In this document: in pieces, positions 28,562 through 36,118 of the stretch
How the letters are laid out: every line of letters starts with the position of its first letter
Numbering within the stretch: the first letter of the stretch is position 1
Position numbers and translations under genes: made by a program
DNA from: a virus
Direction: 5' to 3' (one strand)
Length of the DNA stretch: 36,118 bases
Virus record (IMG/VR): IMGVR_UViG_3300025759_000277
Location: 1-36,118 of that record
The notes under the pieces: model-generated
Seen by the model: the letters and a program-made list of their open reading frames with translations, nothing else
Databases searched by the model: none
What the model was told of the DNA's origin: nothing

Positions 28562-28878
28562 GCCGCCTCCAACATAAGGACCGTGACGCCGGTCCCGTCA
28601 GGGTGAATGCCCCTGATAGTGTAATTCGTCTTTGTTCCGTCTTCCGCCGTGATGCGCACTGCATCCCCGTGCGCGGCATCGCTAATGTCTGCCGCTCTGC
28701 AAGTCAGCATAGGAACGGAAGTCTCAACTCCCACGTCCCCAAGTAACTCTGCCGCCGCATATTCATTATCCAGGATGGCCGTAAAGTTCACACGCCCGCC
28801 AGCGGCAAGGGTGAGCCGACAGGACAGGCCAAAGTCAGCAAGCATGGCCAGCCTGTCAGCAGCACTCTCAACACTCAT
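28558..28878 (-). CDS. Head-tail joining protein (gpFII-like)
   Basis: 106 residues: RLAMLADFGLSCRLTLAAGG, AILDNEYAAAELLGDVGVET, and TNYTIRGIHPDGTGVTVLML. The pattern matches the gpFII/head-tail stopper family, with a beta-rich body and a final strand pair. It docks on the connector and receives the tail. Its position between head decoration genes and the tail terminator agrees. Confidence 0.7.
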   Translation of the reverse strand: MSVESAADRLAMLADFGLSCRLTLAAGGRVNFTAILDNEYAAAELLGDVGVETSVPMLTCRAADISDAAHGDAVRITAEDGTKTNYTIRGIHPDGTGVTVLMLEAA

Positions 28879-29084
28879 TTTTTAGACTTCTTGACCGTTG
28901 CCCCGCTGGTGCGGGTTGTCATCGGCTGGTCATCTTCTGGTGTGCGCGTCTTCTTCGCCTTGCCCTCTTCCGCCTTGCCGATAGCAAGCAAATATAGAGC
29001 AGCGGAGTCAGATGCATCGACCGTCTTGCCTGCGGCAACCTTCTTGCCGTCAACAATAGTGCCCTTCAATACCTTAATCAGCAT
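28875..29084 (-). CDS. Small head-region protein with basic tail
   Basis: 69 residues. MLIKVLKGTIVDGKKVAAGK, TVDASDSAALYLLAIGKAE, then a lysine/threonine tail (TVKKSKK). The first 45 residues resemble a small SH3-like domain found in phages next to capsid genes (DUF7210-like). It could be a head accessory protein. It overlaps both neighbours (one base upstream, 4 nt downstream). Confidence 0.55.
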   Translation of the reverse strand: MLIKVLKGTIVDGKKVAAGKTVDASDSAALYLLAIGKAEEGKAKKTRTPEDDQPMTTRTSGATVKKSKK

Positions 29085-29464
29085 TATCGCACCTGTTTCA
29101 TGCCAGCCAGGATAACGGCAAACGGAAACGACTCATCGCCATTCTCTGACAGATCGCAAACAACCTTGATGTAGCGCTTTTGGGCGTCCGCATCAATGTA
29201 GATGGTTTCCGTCAGGTCAGCCGCAGCCGTTACCTGCGTCCATGCCGCGCCGCTAATGTCGGCATAAGAGCCGCCAGAAGTAGCACAATCTTGAACCTTC
29301 GCGTCCAACGTGTCTGCGGTAGACGCAGCCGCAGATACAAGAGTCAGAGCAACGCGGCCAACATAGTCCTTTAGATCAACCGCAGCACTCGTAACATCAT
29401 TCGCCCTGACGGCACAAGGAACAACTTCTTCAATGGTCAATTGACCAACTGGATCACCACTCAT
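29084..29464 (-). CDS. Putative head decoration / capsid accessory protein
   Basis: 126 residues, beta rich: QLTIEEVVPCAVRANDVTSA, LKDYVGRVALTLVSAAAS, TDTLDAKVQDCATSGGSYAD, and IKVVCDLSENGDESFPFAVI. The first ORF after the capsid gene, it has a perfect AAGGAGG site and lies beyond a hairpin terminator. Decoration proteins usually sit here, though lambda gpD lies before its capsid gene. The assignment is by position and composition. Confidence 0.5.
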   Translation of the reverse strand: MSGDPVGQLTIEEVVPCAVRANDVTSAAVDLKDYVGRVALTLVSAAASTADTLDAKVQDCATSGGSYADISGAAWTQVTAAADLTETIYIDADAQKRYIKVVCDLSENGDESFPFAVILAGMKQVR

Positions 29465-29497
29465 GGCAAACCTCCTTAATTTTGTTAAGAAATAGAA

Positions 29498-29519
29498 GGG
29501 AGCGCCCTAAGACGCTCCC
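29498..29519 (-). terminator. Hairpin downstream of the capsid gene
   Basis: GGGAGCG and CGCTCCC (7 bp) enclose an 8-base loop, and on the minus strand the stem is followed by TTCTATTTCTT. It lies 14 bases after the capsid gene stop, so it may partly terminate and make capsid mRNA more abundant than the downstream tail genes. Confidence 0.65.
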
Positions 29520-29532
29520 AAACTACTAGCTA

Positions 29533-31443
29533 TTACGCGCCATCGTTGTTGTAAGCAAAGCTCACAGCATGGCGAACGGCTACATCAACGCTCTGGTGAG
29601 CTACAATGCGAACCGTGCCGCTCAGGCTATTGGTGTAAGGATCAACAAGGATGTCCAAGCCGCCCCAAAGGCCAATTACCACATCAGCCCAATTACCAAA
29701 GAACACATCGCCAGCCGTTACCTGGTTGGAGACAACCGCGTTGTAGCCGTTGACTTCATTGCCCATCCATACGAACTGGCCCGTGTCGGTGCCTTTGTCC
29801 TTTGACTTCAGCCCGCCGCGTGTGGTCGGGTCGGTCAAATAGGCCAGAGTGCCAACCAATGCGTTGTCAACATCAACCTGAGTTTCCATGTCGATCATTT
29901 CTGCAAAAGTCGGAACAGCAGCCGCAAACGCCGTTGGGGCGTTAATGCCGCTGGTGTTGGCTACACCCGTAGGCTGACCAGATGAACCGGAGCCATACAG
30001 CGCACCAGCATCAATCAGGGTGGCCATGCCCTGCGCAAGATCATTACGCAAGAAGGCTTCCAGGCCGATACTGGACTGCTGGAGAAGCTGGCGAGTCACT
30101 TCAGTGTAAGTGCCAGCCGTTTTCGGAGACATCGTAACCTGGTCGAACTGCGGGTCAGACTGTGCAGCGTTGCCGCCTTCCGTGCTAATCCATGCAGAAG
30201 CCGAGCCACTGGTAACACGCGGGATAGCAACGTCACCAACCAGACCCTCAAGGGTCGTGGCACCAAGGCCCATAACAACGGAACGATTGCGGAGAACGTC
30301 AATCAAGGAGCCTGAAAGCAGGTCCGTTGATACCAGTTCCGCGCCGTCTGTTGCCGTGCCAGCCGACAGATCACGAACCATGCGGCCCGTCATATAGCGA
30401 GACAGGGCTTCAGGCGGGATGACAATGCCCTTTGGCTGCGGAAGGTTGTTCTTGCGGACAAACTCCTGCGATGCCTCAATGGCATGGCCAGCCTTACGGC
30501 GAGCCTCAGAATCATTCGGGTTCAACTGATAATTCACAATATCCACAATGCGGATGTTGTCAATGTCTTCAGTTGTCAGGCCAATTGGCTTGGCCTTCTC
30601 TTCGCGGATTTCACCGCTCTCAGCGGCAGGCTTCGCGTCCTGGGCAGCGTCCTTGGCATCAAGAACGCGCTCACGCGTCTCATCCATAGACCAACCAGAC
30701 CGCACAGCCTCATCAGCCATTTCTGGCAGACCACGCTTGGCACAATAAGCCGTAACGTCAGAAACGCGCTTGCGCTCCTGTGCTACAGCCGTTTCAGATG
30801 CGACAGTTGCAGCAGCGCGCACAGCCTCATCATTTGCAGGAGCTTCCTGCTTTACTTCTTCACTCATAATAGGTTTATCCTCTGTTCGAGTGGTTTCACT
30901 AGAGCGCCCCATGCCAACCGTATGGTCCGCTGGTACGCCAACAATTGAGGCTTCATGCAAGGTCCAGCGGGTCACAGAGACTTCACCAGCCCCCTCTTCC
31001 CACTCATCCCAGCGATAACCAATAGACACATCAGACCGAATGCCATCGCGGACATCAGCCTCAATATCTTTGGCAAGCTGGGAATTTCCGAACTTGACTG
31101 CACCTCTTAGTTTCCCGTCTTCCACCCGAACATCATCGACGCGCCCAATAAGCTCATCGGTCCTATGGTTGTGAAGCAAGGGAAGCCCTCTATGTGCAGC
31201 CCGCTCCAGGTTTACGGAGTCAGGCGTATGCACAAGAATCTCTTTGTAATCGCCCCGGTCATAAGCAATGTCGCTTGAGAGCGACAACTCAAAAACCGGC
31301 TTCTCTGAATCGCCGTCCATACGGCTTGAAATAGAGCCGTTAAAATTACGATCCAGGGACCGCAGATCATCTTTGCTGCGGCCATTAAAAAACCCGGCAC
31401 TCTGGCCGGGTTCTGTTAGTTTCATGTCTTTATCTTCAGGCAT
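29533..31443 (-). CDS. Fused prohead protease and HK97-fold major capsid protein
   Basis: 636 residues. The N-terminal 180 residues are an S78-type prohead protease: GLPLLHNHRTDELIGRVDDV (His93) and RSDVSIGYRWDEW (Ser140). The segment from about 200 to 290 is acidic and helical like an HK97 scaffold or delta domain (EEVKQEAPANDEAVRAAATV). The C-terminal 330 residues are HK97-type capsid (LLSGSLIDVLRNRSVVMGLG, VAIPRVTSGSASAWISTEGG, YGSGSSGQPTGVANTSGI). Protease, scaffold and shell are thus made as one chain and presumably separated by self-cleavage. An AGGAGG site supports the start; a terminator-like hairpin spans codons 11-20. Confidence 0.9.
   Translation of the reverse strand: MPEDKDMKLTEPGQSAGFFNGRSKDDLRSLDRNFNGSISSRMDGDSEKPVFELSLSSDIAYDRGDYKEILVHTPDSVNLERAAHRGLPLLHNHRTDELIGRVDDVRVEDGKLRGAVKFGNSQLAKDIEADVRDGIRSDVSIGYRWDEWEEGAGEVSVTRWTLHEASIVGVPADHTVGMGRSSETTRTEDKPIMSEEVKQEAPANDEAVRAAATVASETAVAQERKRVSDVTAYCAKRGLPEMADEAVRSGWSMDETRERVLDAKDAAQDAKPAAESGEIREEKAKPIGLTTEDIDNIRIVDIVNYQLNPNDSEARRKAGHAIEASQEFVRKNNLPQPKGIVIPPEALSRYMTGRMVRDLSAGTATDGAELVSTDLLSGSLIDVLRNRSVVMGLGATTLEGLVGDVAIPRVTSGSASAWISTEGGNAAQSDPQFDQVTMSPKTAGTYTEVTRQLLQQSSIGLEAFLRNDLAQGMATLIDAGALYGSGSSGQPTGVANTSGINAPTAFAAAVPTFAEMIDMETQVDVDNALVGTLAYLTDPTTRGGLKSKDKGTDTGQFVWMGNEVNGYNAVVSNQVTAGDVFFGNWADVVIGLWGGLDILVDPYTNSLSGTVRIVAHQSVDVAVRHAVSFAYNNDGA
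31387..31412 (-). terminator. Intrinsic terminator-like hairpin inside the protease-capsid gene
   Basis: On the minus strand AACCCGGC, loop CAGAGT, GCCGGGTT, then TTTT: a perfect 8-bp GC-rich stem, a 6-base loop and a six-T run. It encodes codons 11-18 of the fusion gene (EPGQSAGFF). A translating ribosome would cover it; uncoupled transcripts should stop here. Confidence 0.65.
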
Positions 31444-32890
31444 CTTCAGCCTCCTCTATTTGCTCTTGAGCAGCAGGGTCCGACAGACTCAACCCCATCG
31501 ACGCCGCCAACTCTTGTTCTGCCTTCAAATCCTTAAACACATCCTCCAAATCACGGCCAGCAGCCGCCGCGATAATCGTGCGCGATGTAACGCCCATGCC
31601 CAACTCGCTCATATTTGCGTTTGCTTCTTTAACTGGGTCAACCCATGCCCAGCCGCGTGGTTGCCATGTGGCCGCGTTGAACTTCTCATATCGTGACGCA
31701 GGCAAGTTGAGCGCCGTAGAGCCAAGCGAGGCAATGAGCCAACGCTCGAAGATAGGCGCGCAAATGGCGCCAATCATCCATTGCTGAATAATTCGCCATT
31801 GATCCTGCTCCATCAGGTTTCCTTGCCGCAGGCTGGAGAAATTAACGCCTTCAAGATCGCCAGCAAGATAGTTGTAAGCAGTACCCAGACCAGCAGAAAC
31901 ACCCCTCAACATCGACTTGAGGAAGTCGCCAAATTGGCTCATAGGGTGCTGCGGGTCAAACGCCTCAAACCGGCTGCCCTCTGGCAACTGCTCAATAACG
32001 CCCGGTTCCACCTCTTGAATCAGGTTGCCCATGCTGTCCGTATCGTCAGGATCGTAGCCGTCACCGTCCTGTGAATAAATAAAGCCCATTTTTGAAGCCG
32101 CTGAGCGAGCCGCTACAAGTTCTGCTTCTTCATAGCCGTGCAGCATCTTTAGGCGCTGCATCCCGGCATGTAACCAGGGGACGCCACGCCAAGCGCCAAT
32201 CTCTTCTGGCATGAAAGCGTGTAGAATCTGGTCAGCAGGAACACGGCGATATTTACGGCCACCCTTTAGATGGCCATGCTCTTCTGGGTGTTCATTCAAA
32301 AACCAATAGGCGATAGGGCGCGACCACTCATCCGCTTCAACCCCTAGTCGAATATTGCGCCCACCATATGTATCATTCAGGTTATGGTCTAGCTTATCAG
32401 GCTCAATAAATTGCATGGCGAAACCGTATGGCCCCGCGCTACGCCCCTCGACAAGCTGGATAATAACCTCGCCGTCCACCGCCACCGATTGAATGGCCTG
32501 CTTTTGGGCATCCAGCCACGAATAACGGCCATCCATTGTGCAGCTACGGCCCCACTCGCGCCAAGCTGCCTCAATACGCTCATTTGCAAGCGTGTCATAA
32601 CCGCTTCCAATATCATTACGCACCCGCATCTGGAGCTTGATGCCGTGCGGCCCAACCACGTTGGCCACCAGTAGCTTGCCATATTTACGCGCATAGTCAT
32701 TGTTGCGGAAAAGATGCCGGGAACGCGCCCGCATTGTCTTCAAACCAACGTGGATATTCTGGTTCGGCGTCTTGTCTGCGACATTAAAGTCAGAGGTCAA
32801 GCGGGAAATAATCCCCGCGTCATAGCCCCTGACGCGCGGCATGTGTTGTTTGCGGCGAGGACTTTTGCGGAAACGATCAAACATACTCAT
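31436..32890 (-). CDS. Portal protein (lambda gpB / phage_portal_2 family)
   Basis: 484 residues. The family signature is RARSRHLFRNNDYARKYGKL with LVANVVGPHGIKLQM at about 53-90, then AWREWGRSCTMDGRYSWLDA, FIEPDKLD and AGLGTAYNYLAGDLEGVNFS near 330. The basic N-terminus RFRKSPRRKQHMPRVRGYDA is usual. It forms the dodecameric DNA channel. It overlaps the gpW-like gene (ATGA) and the protease-capsid gene (8 nt). Confidence 0.9.
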   Translation of the reverse strand: MSMFDRFRKSPRRKQHMPRVRGYDAGIISRLTSDFNVADKTPNQNIHVGLKTMRARSRHLFRNNDYARKYGKLLVANVVGPHGIKLQMRVRNDIGSGYDTLANERIEAAWREWGRSCTMDGRYSWLDAQKQAIQSVAVDGEVIIQLVEGRSAGPYGFAMQFIEPDKLDHNLNDTYGGRNIRLGVEADEWSRPIAYWFLNEHPEEHGHLKGGRKYRRVPADQILHAFMPEEIGAWRGVPWLHAGMQRLKMLHGYEEAELVAARSAASKMGFIYSQDGDGYDPDDTDSMGNLIQEVEPGVIEQLPEGSRFEAFDPQHPMSQFGDFLKSMLRGVSAGLGTAYNYLAGDLEGVNFSSLRQGNLMEQDQWRIIQQWMIGAICAPIFERWLIASLGSTALNLPASRYEKFNAATWQPRGWAWVDPVKEANANMSELGMGVTSRTIIAAAAGRDLEDVFKDLKAEQELAASMGLSLSDPAAQEQIEEAEDA

Positions 32891-33444
32891 GGCTTAATGA
32901 ACCTCGCTAGAATCTTGCGGCCACCCTTACCGTTAGCCGCACGTTCTTCCCTGATAACATGCGCCCGTGCCGTTCCCTGGAGCGTTAGAAGTTCCTCGAA
33001 ACTGTACCGGGAAAGAGAACGCCCTGCAATTGAATAGCTTTGCTGGTCACTGCTGGCCTTGCCCTCAATAACCGCCGACACGTTGTCATAAACGCGCTTC
33101 CAATAGCTGCGCGTATCTCTGCCGCCATGAACTCCAGCAATATCAGCCTCAACCGTCACCGTACCCCGGTAAACCGTGAACCGCTGGGTGCCGTCATCAA
33201 CGTATCCCGTGAGCGTATATTCACCGCCCGCCAGCGTTGCCGTCACAGCAGCAGTAATTGTCACCTGATAATCGTTGCCATCCTCTGCGGCTGTCTGCTC
33301 TGCAATGCCGTCATTCAGCCCCACAATGGTATACTTGAGGGACCAGGAAGCCGGAGGATAGTCGCCGTGCAGGTCTGTTCGTTCCCATTTGACGGTATCA
33401 CCCGCAACAAATGAAGTTGGCTCTTTAGGAAGAAAATCACTCAT
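32887..33444 (-). CDS. Connector protein with Ig-like N-terminus and gpW-like C-terminus
   Basis: 185 residues. The first 105 form a beta domain (FVAGDTVKWERTDLHGDYPP, YTLTGYVDDGTQRFTVYRGT). The end (about 120-185) has a helix-loop-helix with RYSFEELLTLQGTARAHVIR and REERAANGKGGRKILARF, resembling the gpW head completion family. Lambda has gpW at this place, between large terminase and portal. The extra N-terminal domain is unusual for gpW, which is about 68 residues. Confidence 0.6.
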   Translation of the reverse strand: MSDFLPKEPTSFVAGDTVKWERTDLHGDYPPASWSLKYTIVGLNDGIAEQTAAEDGNDYQVTITAAVTATLAGGEYTLTGYVDDGTQRFTVYRGTVTVEADIAGVHGGRDTRSYWKRVYDNVSAVIEGKASSDQQSYSIAGRSLSRYSFEELLTLQGTARAHVIREERAANGKGGRKILARFIKP

Positions 33445-33745
33445 CAGCGTTCACCGCCTCACACCGAATGGTATATTGTTTCTGCAACCCTGCGCCGCCA
33501 TTGACTGAAATAACGACATCGTAGCGGGAGCCAACTTGTAGCGCCGCGTCATCGGGGACCGTCCCTGCATAGTTACCATTAGACGCCGCCACATAACTCA
33601 AAGTCACTGGCCCTTCAACGAGAGTCCCGGTCAGGTCATTAACATTAGCCGTAATGGTGGCGGAGTTTAGGTAAGCGTCAGTAAGACGGTTTTTCAGCCC
33701 CGTAATCTGCAAGAGATTATCAGAACTGACGTAAAGTTTTTCCAT
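33437..33745 (-). CDS. Hypothetical beta-domain head-region protein
   Basis: 102 residues from the ATG at 33745 (GAGG upstream); a longer frame overlapping the large terminase gene is rejected. MEKLYVSSDNLLQITGLKNR, YLNSATITANVNDLTG, SNGNYAGTVPD and YDVVISVNGGAGLQKQY suggest a small Ig-like or BppU-like beta sandwich. It overlaps the gpW-like gene by 8 nt, whose N-terminus has a similar beta character. Possibly a decoration or connector accessory. Confidence 0.6.
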   Translation of the reverse strand: MEKLYVSSDNLLQITGLKNRLTDAYLNSATITANVNDLTGTLVEGPVTLSYVAASNGNYAGTVPDDAALQVGSRYDVVISVNGGAGLQKQYTIRCEAVNADE

Positions 33746-33755
33746 TATCGCTACC

Positions 33756-35627
33756 TCAGTAATTACTGACAAAGCCGCCCCTGCGGCCCGCCCGCCTGCG
33801 CGGCTTGGGCTTAGACGCAACCGCCTGCCATTGTTCCGGCGCTTCCTCTTGAACTTCAGGCTCCAGATCAACAACCCTATCTGCCCGCCTGTTCAGGTCG
33901 ATGTTTCTACCAATCATCGCCGCATACGCATAAACGCGGCAGTCAAGCGCCTCATTTCTTTCTTTTCTTTGATACCACTCACGAACCGGGACGCCGCGAA
34001 CATACTTTGTTCTTACGCTCTCCGCGCCAAGCTGCGCGTAATATTCTTCATCGTAGCAATCAAGAGCAGGCCAGTGCATATAGCCCGGACCAGGCTCATT
34101 GATCTTGTTGAGCCGCCCGTAGATGACCTCTTTGGCCGCATCTACACCAAGCGTAAACAGAGGCGCACGGGTTCTGCCCGCCCGCGATGTCCTGCGCGGC
34201 CATACAGGCTTACCCGCACCAGACACACCCTTGATCGCCCACCACCGCCGTTTGGCGTTCGCCGCTGTAAACCTGTAAACCTTATCAGCCTTAAAGCCGC
34301 TATCTATGCAAGCGGCCTCAATCCTGAGTGTGCGCCCGTTCTCTGTCGTATATGTGCCGTTTAGCCAACCGGCCAATTCAGACCAGACTCCAGCTTGGTC
34401 GGGGTCGCCCCTGAATATCCGATATTCAACGCCCCATGATTCCTCATCGGCACCCCAGCCAACACATTCGGCCTCAAGCCTGTCCCCTTGAACGTCCACG
34501 CCGACCGTTAGCAATACCACCTCATCGGGAAGGCTGTCCGGGTCATATGACTCTGTTCTAGCGGCAACGCCCTCCGCGTTGACCGTCTGGCCTTCTTCTT
34601 CCCAAGTCTCACCCAGTGCCGTGTTCACCCAAGTTTTAAGTTGTTCAGGATGAGGCTTGGCATCAAGAAAGTTGCGCACCGTCTCGCTCAACTTCACCCA
34701 AGGCGATGCAAGCTCATTAAGCCTAAAACCAGCAACCCCGTTGAAGTCAGCAGAGGCCAACCAATCTGACCGGCCTATCGCCTCCCAGCGCGCAGCGTCA
34801 TCCCACAACACGCCGCAATGCTCACAAGCATATGAAGCCGTCTCTGGCTCCCCCTCGTTCCATTTTACTTGCGCCCACTTTAGCTCTTGACTGCCCCCAC
34901 AGTCAGGACACGGCACGCGCAGCCTGCGCTGGTCGGATTTATCATAAGCCACCTCAATGCGGCTATGCCCTTTGATGGTTGGCGTGGATACAAGAATCAG
35001 CTTCCTATTCCAAAATGTTGTCGATCTTTTCCGCGCCAAATTTACTGGATCACCCTCACTCCCCGCTGAAGGGGGAAACCTGTCGATTTCATCTGCCAAA
35101 ACAATGCGTATAGGGCGCGAGGCCAGCGAGGCAGGGCTATTAGCCCCCGCCATCGTTATATGCCCGCCCGTGAATGTCTTGTGCCTTACCGTATTGCCCG
35201 AATCCCGCGAGCGCGGGTCTTTTACAGAGTTCTTGAGGGATGGAGTATCGCGCAGCATCGGTGCCAAGCGATCTTTAGACCATGCTTCCGCCATCTCCAG
35301 AGTTGGCTGCAATAAAAGCATCGGCGCTGGGTCTTGGTCGATGTGATACCCAACAATATTATTGAGAATCTCCGTCTTGCCAATCTGCGAACTTGACATG
35401 ATAACCACGGTATGAACCGCTGGATCACTCACAGCGTCCATAATGGCCCGCTGGTACTCTGCCCTAGCGGTTATCCATTGCCCCGGCTCAGAACTGCTCT
35501 CCGGACTAAGACGCCGCTTCTGGTCCGCCCACTGGCTCACCGTCAGTTTTGGTGGTGGCCGCAGAACCCCCCGCGCTCTTTTTACTACTTTTGTTGGTTT
35601 TGCCAGACAAGTCTGCCAAGGCTTCAT
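33756..35627 (-). CDS. terL: Terminase large subunit (lambda GpA family)
   Basis: 623 residues. GpA family start: LTVSQWADQKRRLSPESSSE. The ATPase has Walker A SSSQIGKT (78-85) and Walker B RIVLADEID (174-182). A zinc ribbon CPDC (240-243) and CEHC (268-271) follows. The nuclease domain starts near GVDVQGDRLEAE (Asp378). It cuts the cos site and drives packaging. The ATG at 35627 has GGGGAG upstream but overlaps the small terminase gene by 122 nt; a GTG 29 codons later would nearly remove the overlap while keeping most of the domain. Confidence 0.92.
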   Translation of the reverse strand: MKPWQTCLAKPTKVVKRARGVLRPPPKLTVSQWADQKRRLSPESSSEPGQWITARAEYQRAIMDAVSDPAVHTVVIMSSSQIGKTEILNNIVGYHIDQDPAPMLLLQPTLEMAEAWSKDRLAPMLRDTPSLKNSVKDPRSRDSGNTVRHKTFTGGHITMAGANSPASLASRPIRIVLADEIDRFPPSAGSEGDPVNLARKRSTTFWNRKLILVSTPTIKGHSRIEVAYDKSDQRRLRVPCPDCGGSQELKWAQVKWNEGEPETASYACEHCGVLWDDAARWEAIGRSDWLASADFNGVAGFRLNELASPWVKLSETVRNFLDAKPHPEQLKTWVNTALGETWEEEGQTVNAEGVAARTESYDPDSLPDEVVLLTVGVDVQGDRLEAECVGWGADEESWGVEYRIFRGDPDQAGVWSELAGWLNGTYTTENGRTLRIEAACIDSGFKADKVYRFTAANAKRRWWAIKGVSGAGKPVWPRRTSRAGRTRAPLFTLGVDAAKEVIYGRLNKINEPGPGYMHWPALDCYDEEYYAQLGAESVRTKYVRGVPVREWYQRKERNEALDCRVYAYAAMIGRNIDLNRRADRVVDLEPEVQEEAPEQWQAVASKPKPRRRAGRRGGFVSNY

Positions 35628-36048
35628 TGATTAAGCTCCCCGCGATCTCCACAATCACCGCATTACTTTTCTTCCCCACAACGAGAGGCGCTAACTTCGA
35701 TGGCAAGGCGAGCAGGTGAGACCGAAGCCGCCCATAGTCAGCCTCTACCGCCGCCTGCATTTCTTCAGCAGAAACAAGCTCGCCCGCCGTCTCCTTCAAC
35801 TCAATTTCTGCAAGGCCAGCATCGGCAACCGCCTTCCTACGGCGAGCCTCTGCAATATCCTCATCTTCCTTGGTTCCAGAACTAAACCGAATGTAATCTT
35901 GGACGCATTGCCGAATGTCGTATTTGCCAACCGCATCTTTATGAATGTGGCCCTCTGCAACGAGTTGCGTCACCCGCCGAGGCGAAACGCCCAATATTTC
36001 GGCAAGATCACCCGGCCCGATATATTTCGGCATTATTGCTTTGCTCAT
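35506..36048 (-). CDS. terS: Terminase small subunit (Nu1-like)
   Basis: 180 residues. The N-terminal winged helix (YIGPGDLAEILGVSPRRVTQ, LVAEGHIHKDAVGKYD) is of the lambda Nu1 type. Then a helical dimerisation region (AEARRRKAVADAGLAEIELK) and a low-complexity Lys/Gly/Ser tail follow. It should bind cosB and recruit the large subunit. The candidate binding repeats at 36057-36093 and the terminal repeat lie directly upstream. The ribosome binding site is weak (CGAGAT). Confidence 0.85.
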   Translation of the reverse strand: MSKAIMPKYIGPGDLAEILGVSPRRVTQLVAEGHIHKDAVGKYDIRQCVQDYIRFSSGTKEDEDIAEARRRKAVADAGLAEIELKETAGELVSAEEMQAAVEADYGRLRSHLLALPSKLAPLVVGKKSNAVIVEIAGSLINEALADLSGKTNKSSKKSAGGSAATTKTDGEPVGGPEAAS

Positions 36049-36056
36049 TGGCTATC

Positions 36057-36093
36057 TCGCTAGTAGGAACTCAGGTTAAATTTCTGTCGCTAG
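36057..36093. repeat. TCGCTAG direct repeats upstream of the small terminase gene (candidate cosB)
   Basis: TCGCTAG occurs at 36057-36063 and 36087-36093, 30 bp apart, about three helical turns. In lambda the Nu1-binding R sites lie between cosN and the nu1 gene, which matches this position exactly. No third copy is seen in this gap. Confidence 0.45.
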
Positions 36094-36105
36094 AAAACTA
36101 TTGCG

Positions 36106-36118
36106 GTCAAGCACCACC
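36106..36118. repeat. Right copy of 13-bp terminal direct repeat (candidate cos overhang)
   Basis: Identical to positions 1-13. It lies 58 bases upstream of the small terminase start and next to the TCGCTAG repeats, so a packaging cut here would place terminase at one end of the virion DNA and the lipoprotein and fibre genes at the other. Confidence 0.7.

Noticed and set aside
1-36118. An integrated prophage or temperate phage.
   Set aside because: No integrase, excisionase, attachment-like core, CI/Cro pair or flanking host gene is visible; the ends match each other and lie in the packaging region.

Overview
The window reads as one essentially complete genome of a tailed, long non-contractile-tailed phage (siphovirus) of a Gram-negative bacterium. 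The first and last 13 bases are identical, and the repeat lies just upstream of the small terminase gene, as expected for a cos-type genome drawn as linear. Gram-negative host evidence: three lipobox or Sec signal-peptide proteins and a small M15-type endolysin. An alphaproteobacterial host is my best guess from gene flavour (GcrA-like HTH, protease-capsid fusion, DUF7220-like and DUF6950-like proteins), but nothing in the window proves it. I see no integrase, excisionase, CI-like repressor, tRNA or CRISPR array.

Layout. Minus strand, 36048 down to 20116: terminase small and large subunits, a gpW-like connector, lambda-type portal, fused prohead protease/HK97-fold capsid, head completion proteins, tail terminator, tail tube, frameshifted tail assembly chaperones, tape measure, distal tail proteins, NlpC/P60-like peptidase, gpJ-like tip protein and four small proteins. 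Minus strand, 20087 down to 16898: a separate unit with its own promoter, holding a metallophosphoesterase, a DUF6378-like protein, the M15 endolysin, a small holin candidate and several small envelope proteins. Plus strand, 10632 to 16828: early recombination operon (YqaJ exonuclease, Sak3/DUF1071 annealing protein, SSB-like protein, HNH protein, DUF1367-like protein, C5-methyltransferase-like protein) followed by accessory genes, including a hexapeptide-repeat beta-helix protein. Minus strand, 10608 down to 6551: replication operon (Hjc-like resolvase, two small DNA-binding proteins, lambda O-like initiator with internal iteron-like repeats, zinc-finger primase piece, Toprim-helicase, DUF7220-like membrane protein, HTH protein). 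Plus strand, 5578 to 6512: an isolated small-gene cassette ending in a ribbon-helix-helix regulator, with its own promoter and terminator. Minus strand, 5569 down to 39: fibre and receptor-binding candidates, a gpZ-like tail protein and a lipoprotein, separated from the main tail module by the whole early region.

How it works together. Divergent promoters at 10580-10659 drive replication leftward and recombination rightward. The replication arm resembles a hybrid of a lambda-like initiator/origin and a T7-like primase-helicase. YqaJ, Sak3 and the SSB-like protein form a Red-like recombination set. Packaging is lambda-like (Nu1/GpA families, gpW, portal_2), whereas the capsid is HK97-type.

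Most interesting observations: (1) a fold-back duplication that transplants the ribosome binding site and first codons of the Sak3 gene into a leader peptide ahead of the metallophosphoesterase; (2) two copies of an MTKFDPTKP leader peptide, each translationally coupled to a different accessory gene; (3) a canonical intrinsic terminator inside the first 20 codons of the protease-capsid gene; (4) a three-way-junction 5' leader whose closing stem abuts the ribosome binding site of a junction-resolving nuclease; (5) four 22-23 bp iteron-like repeats inside the initiator gene; (6) a primase zinc finger and Toprim-helicase split into overlapping frames.
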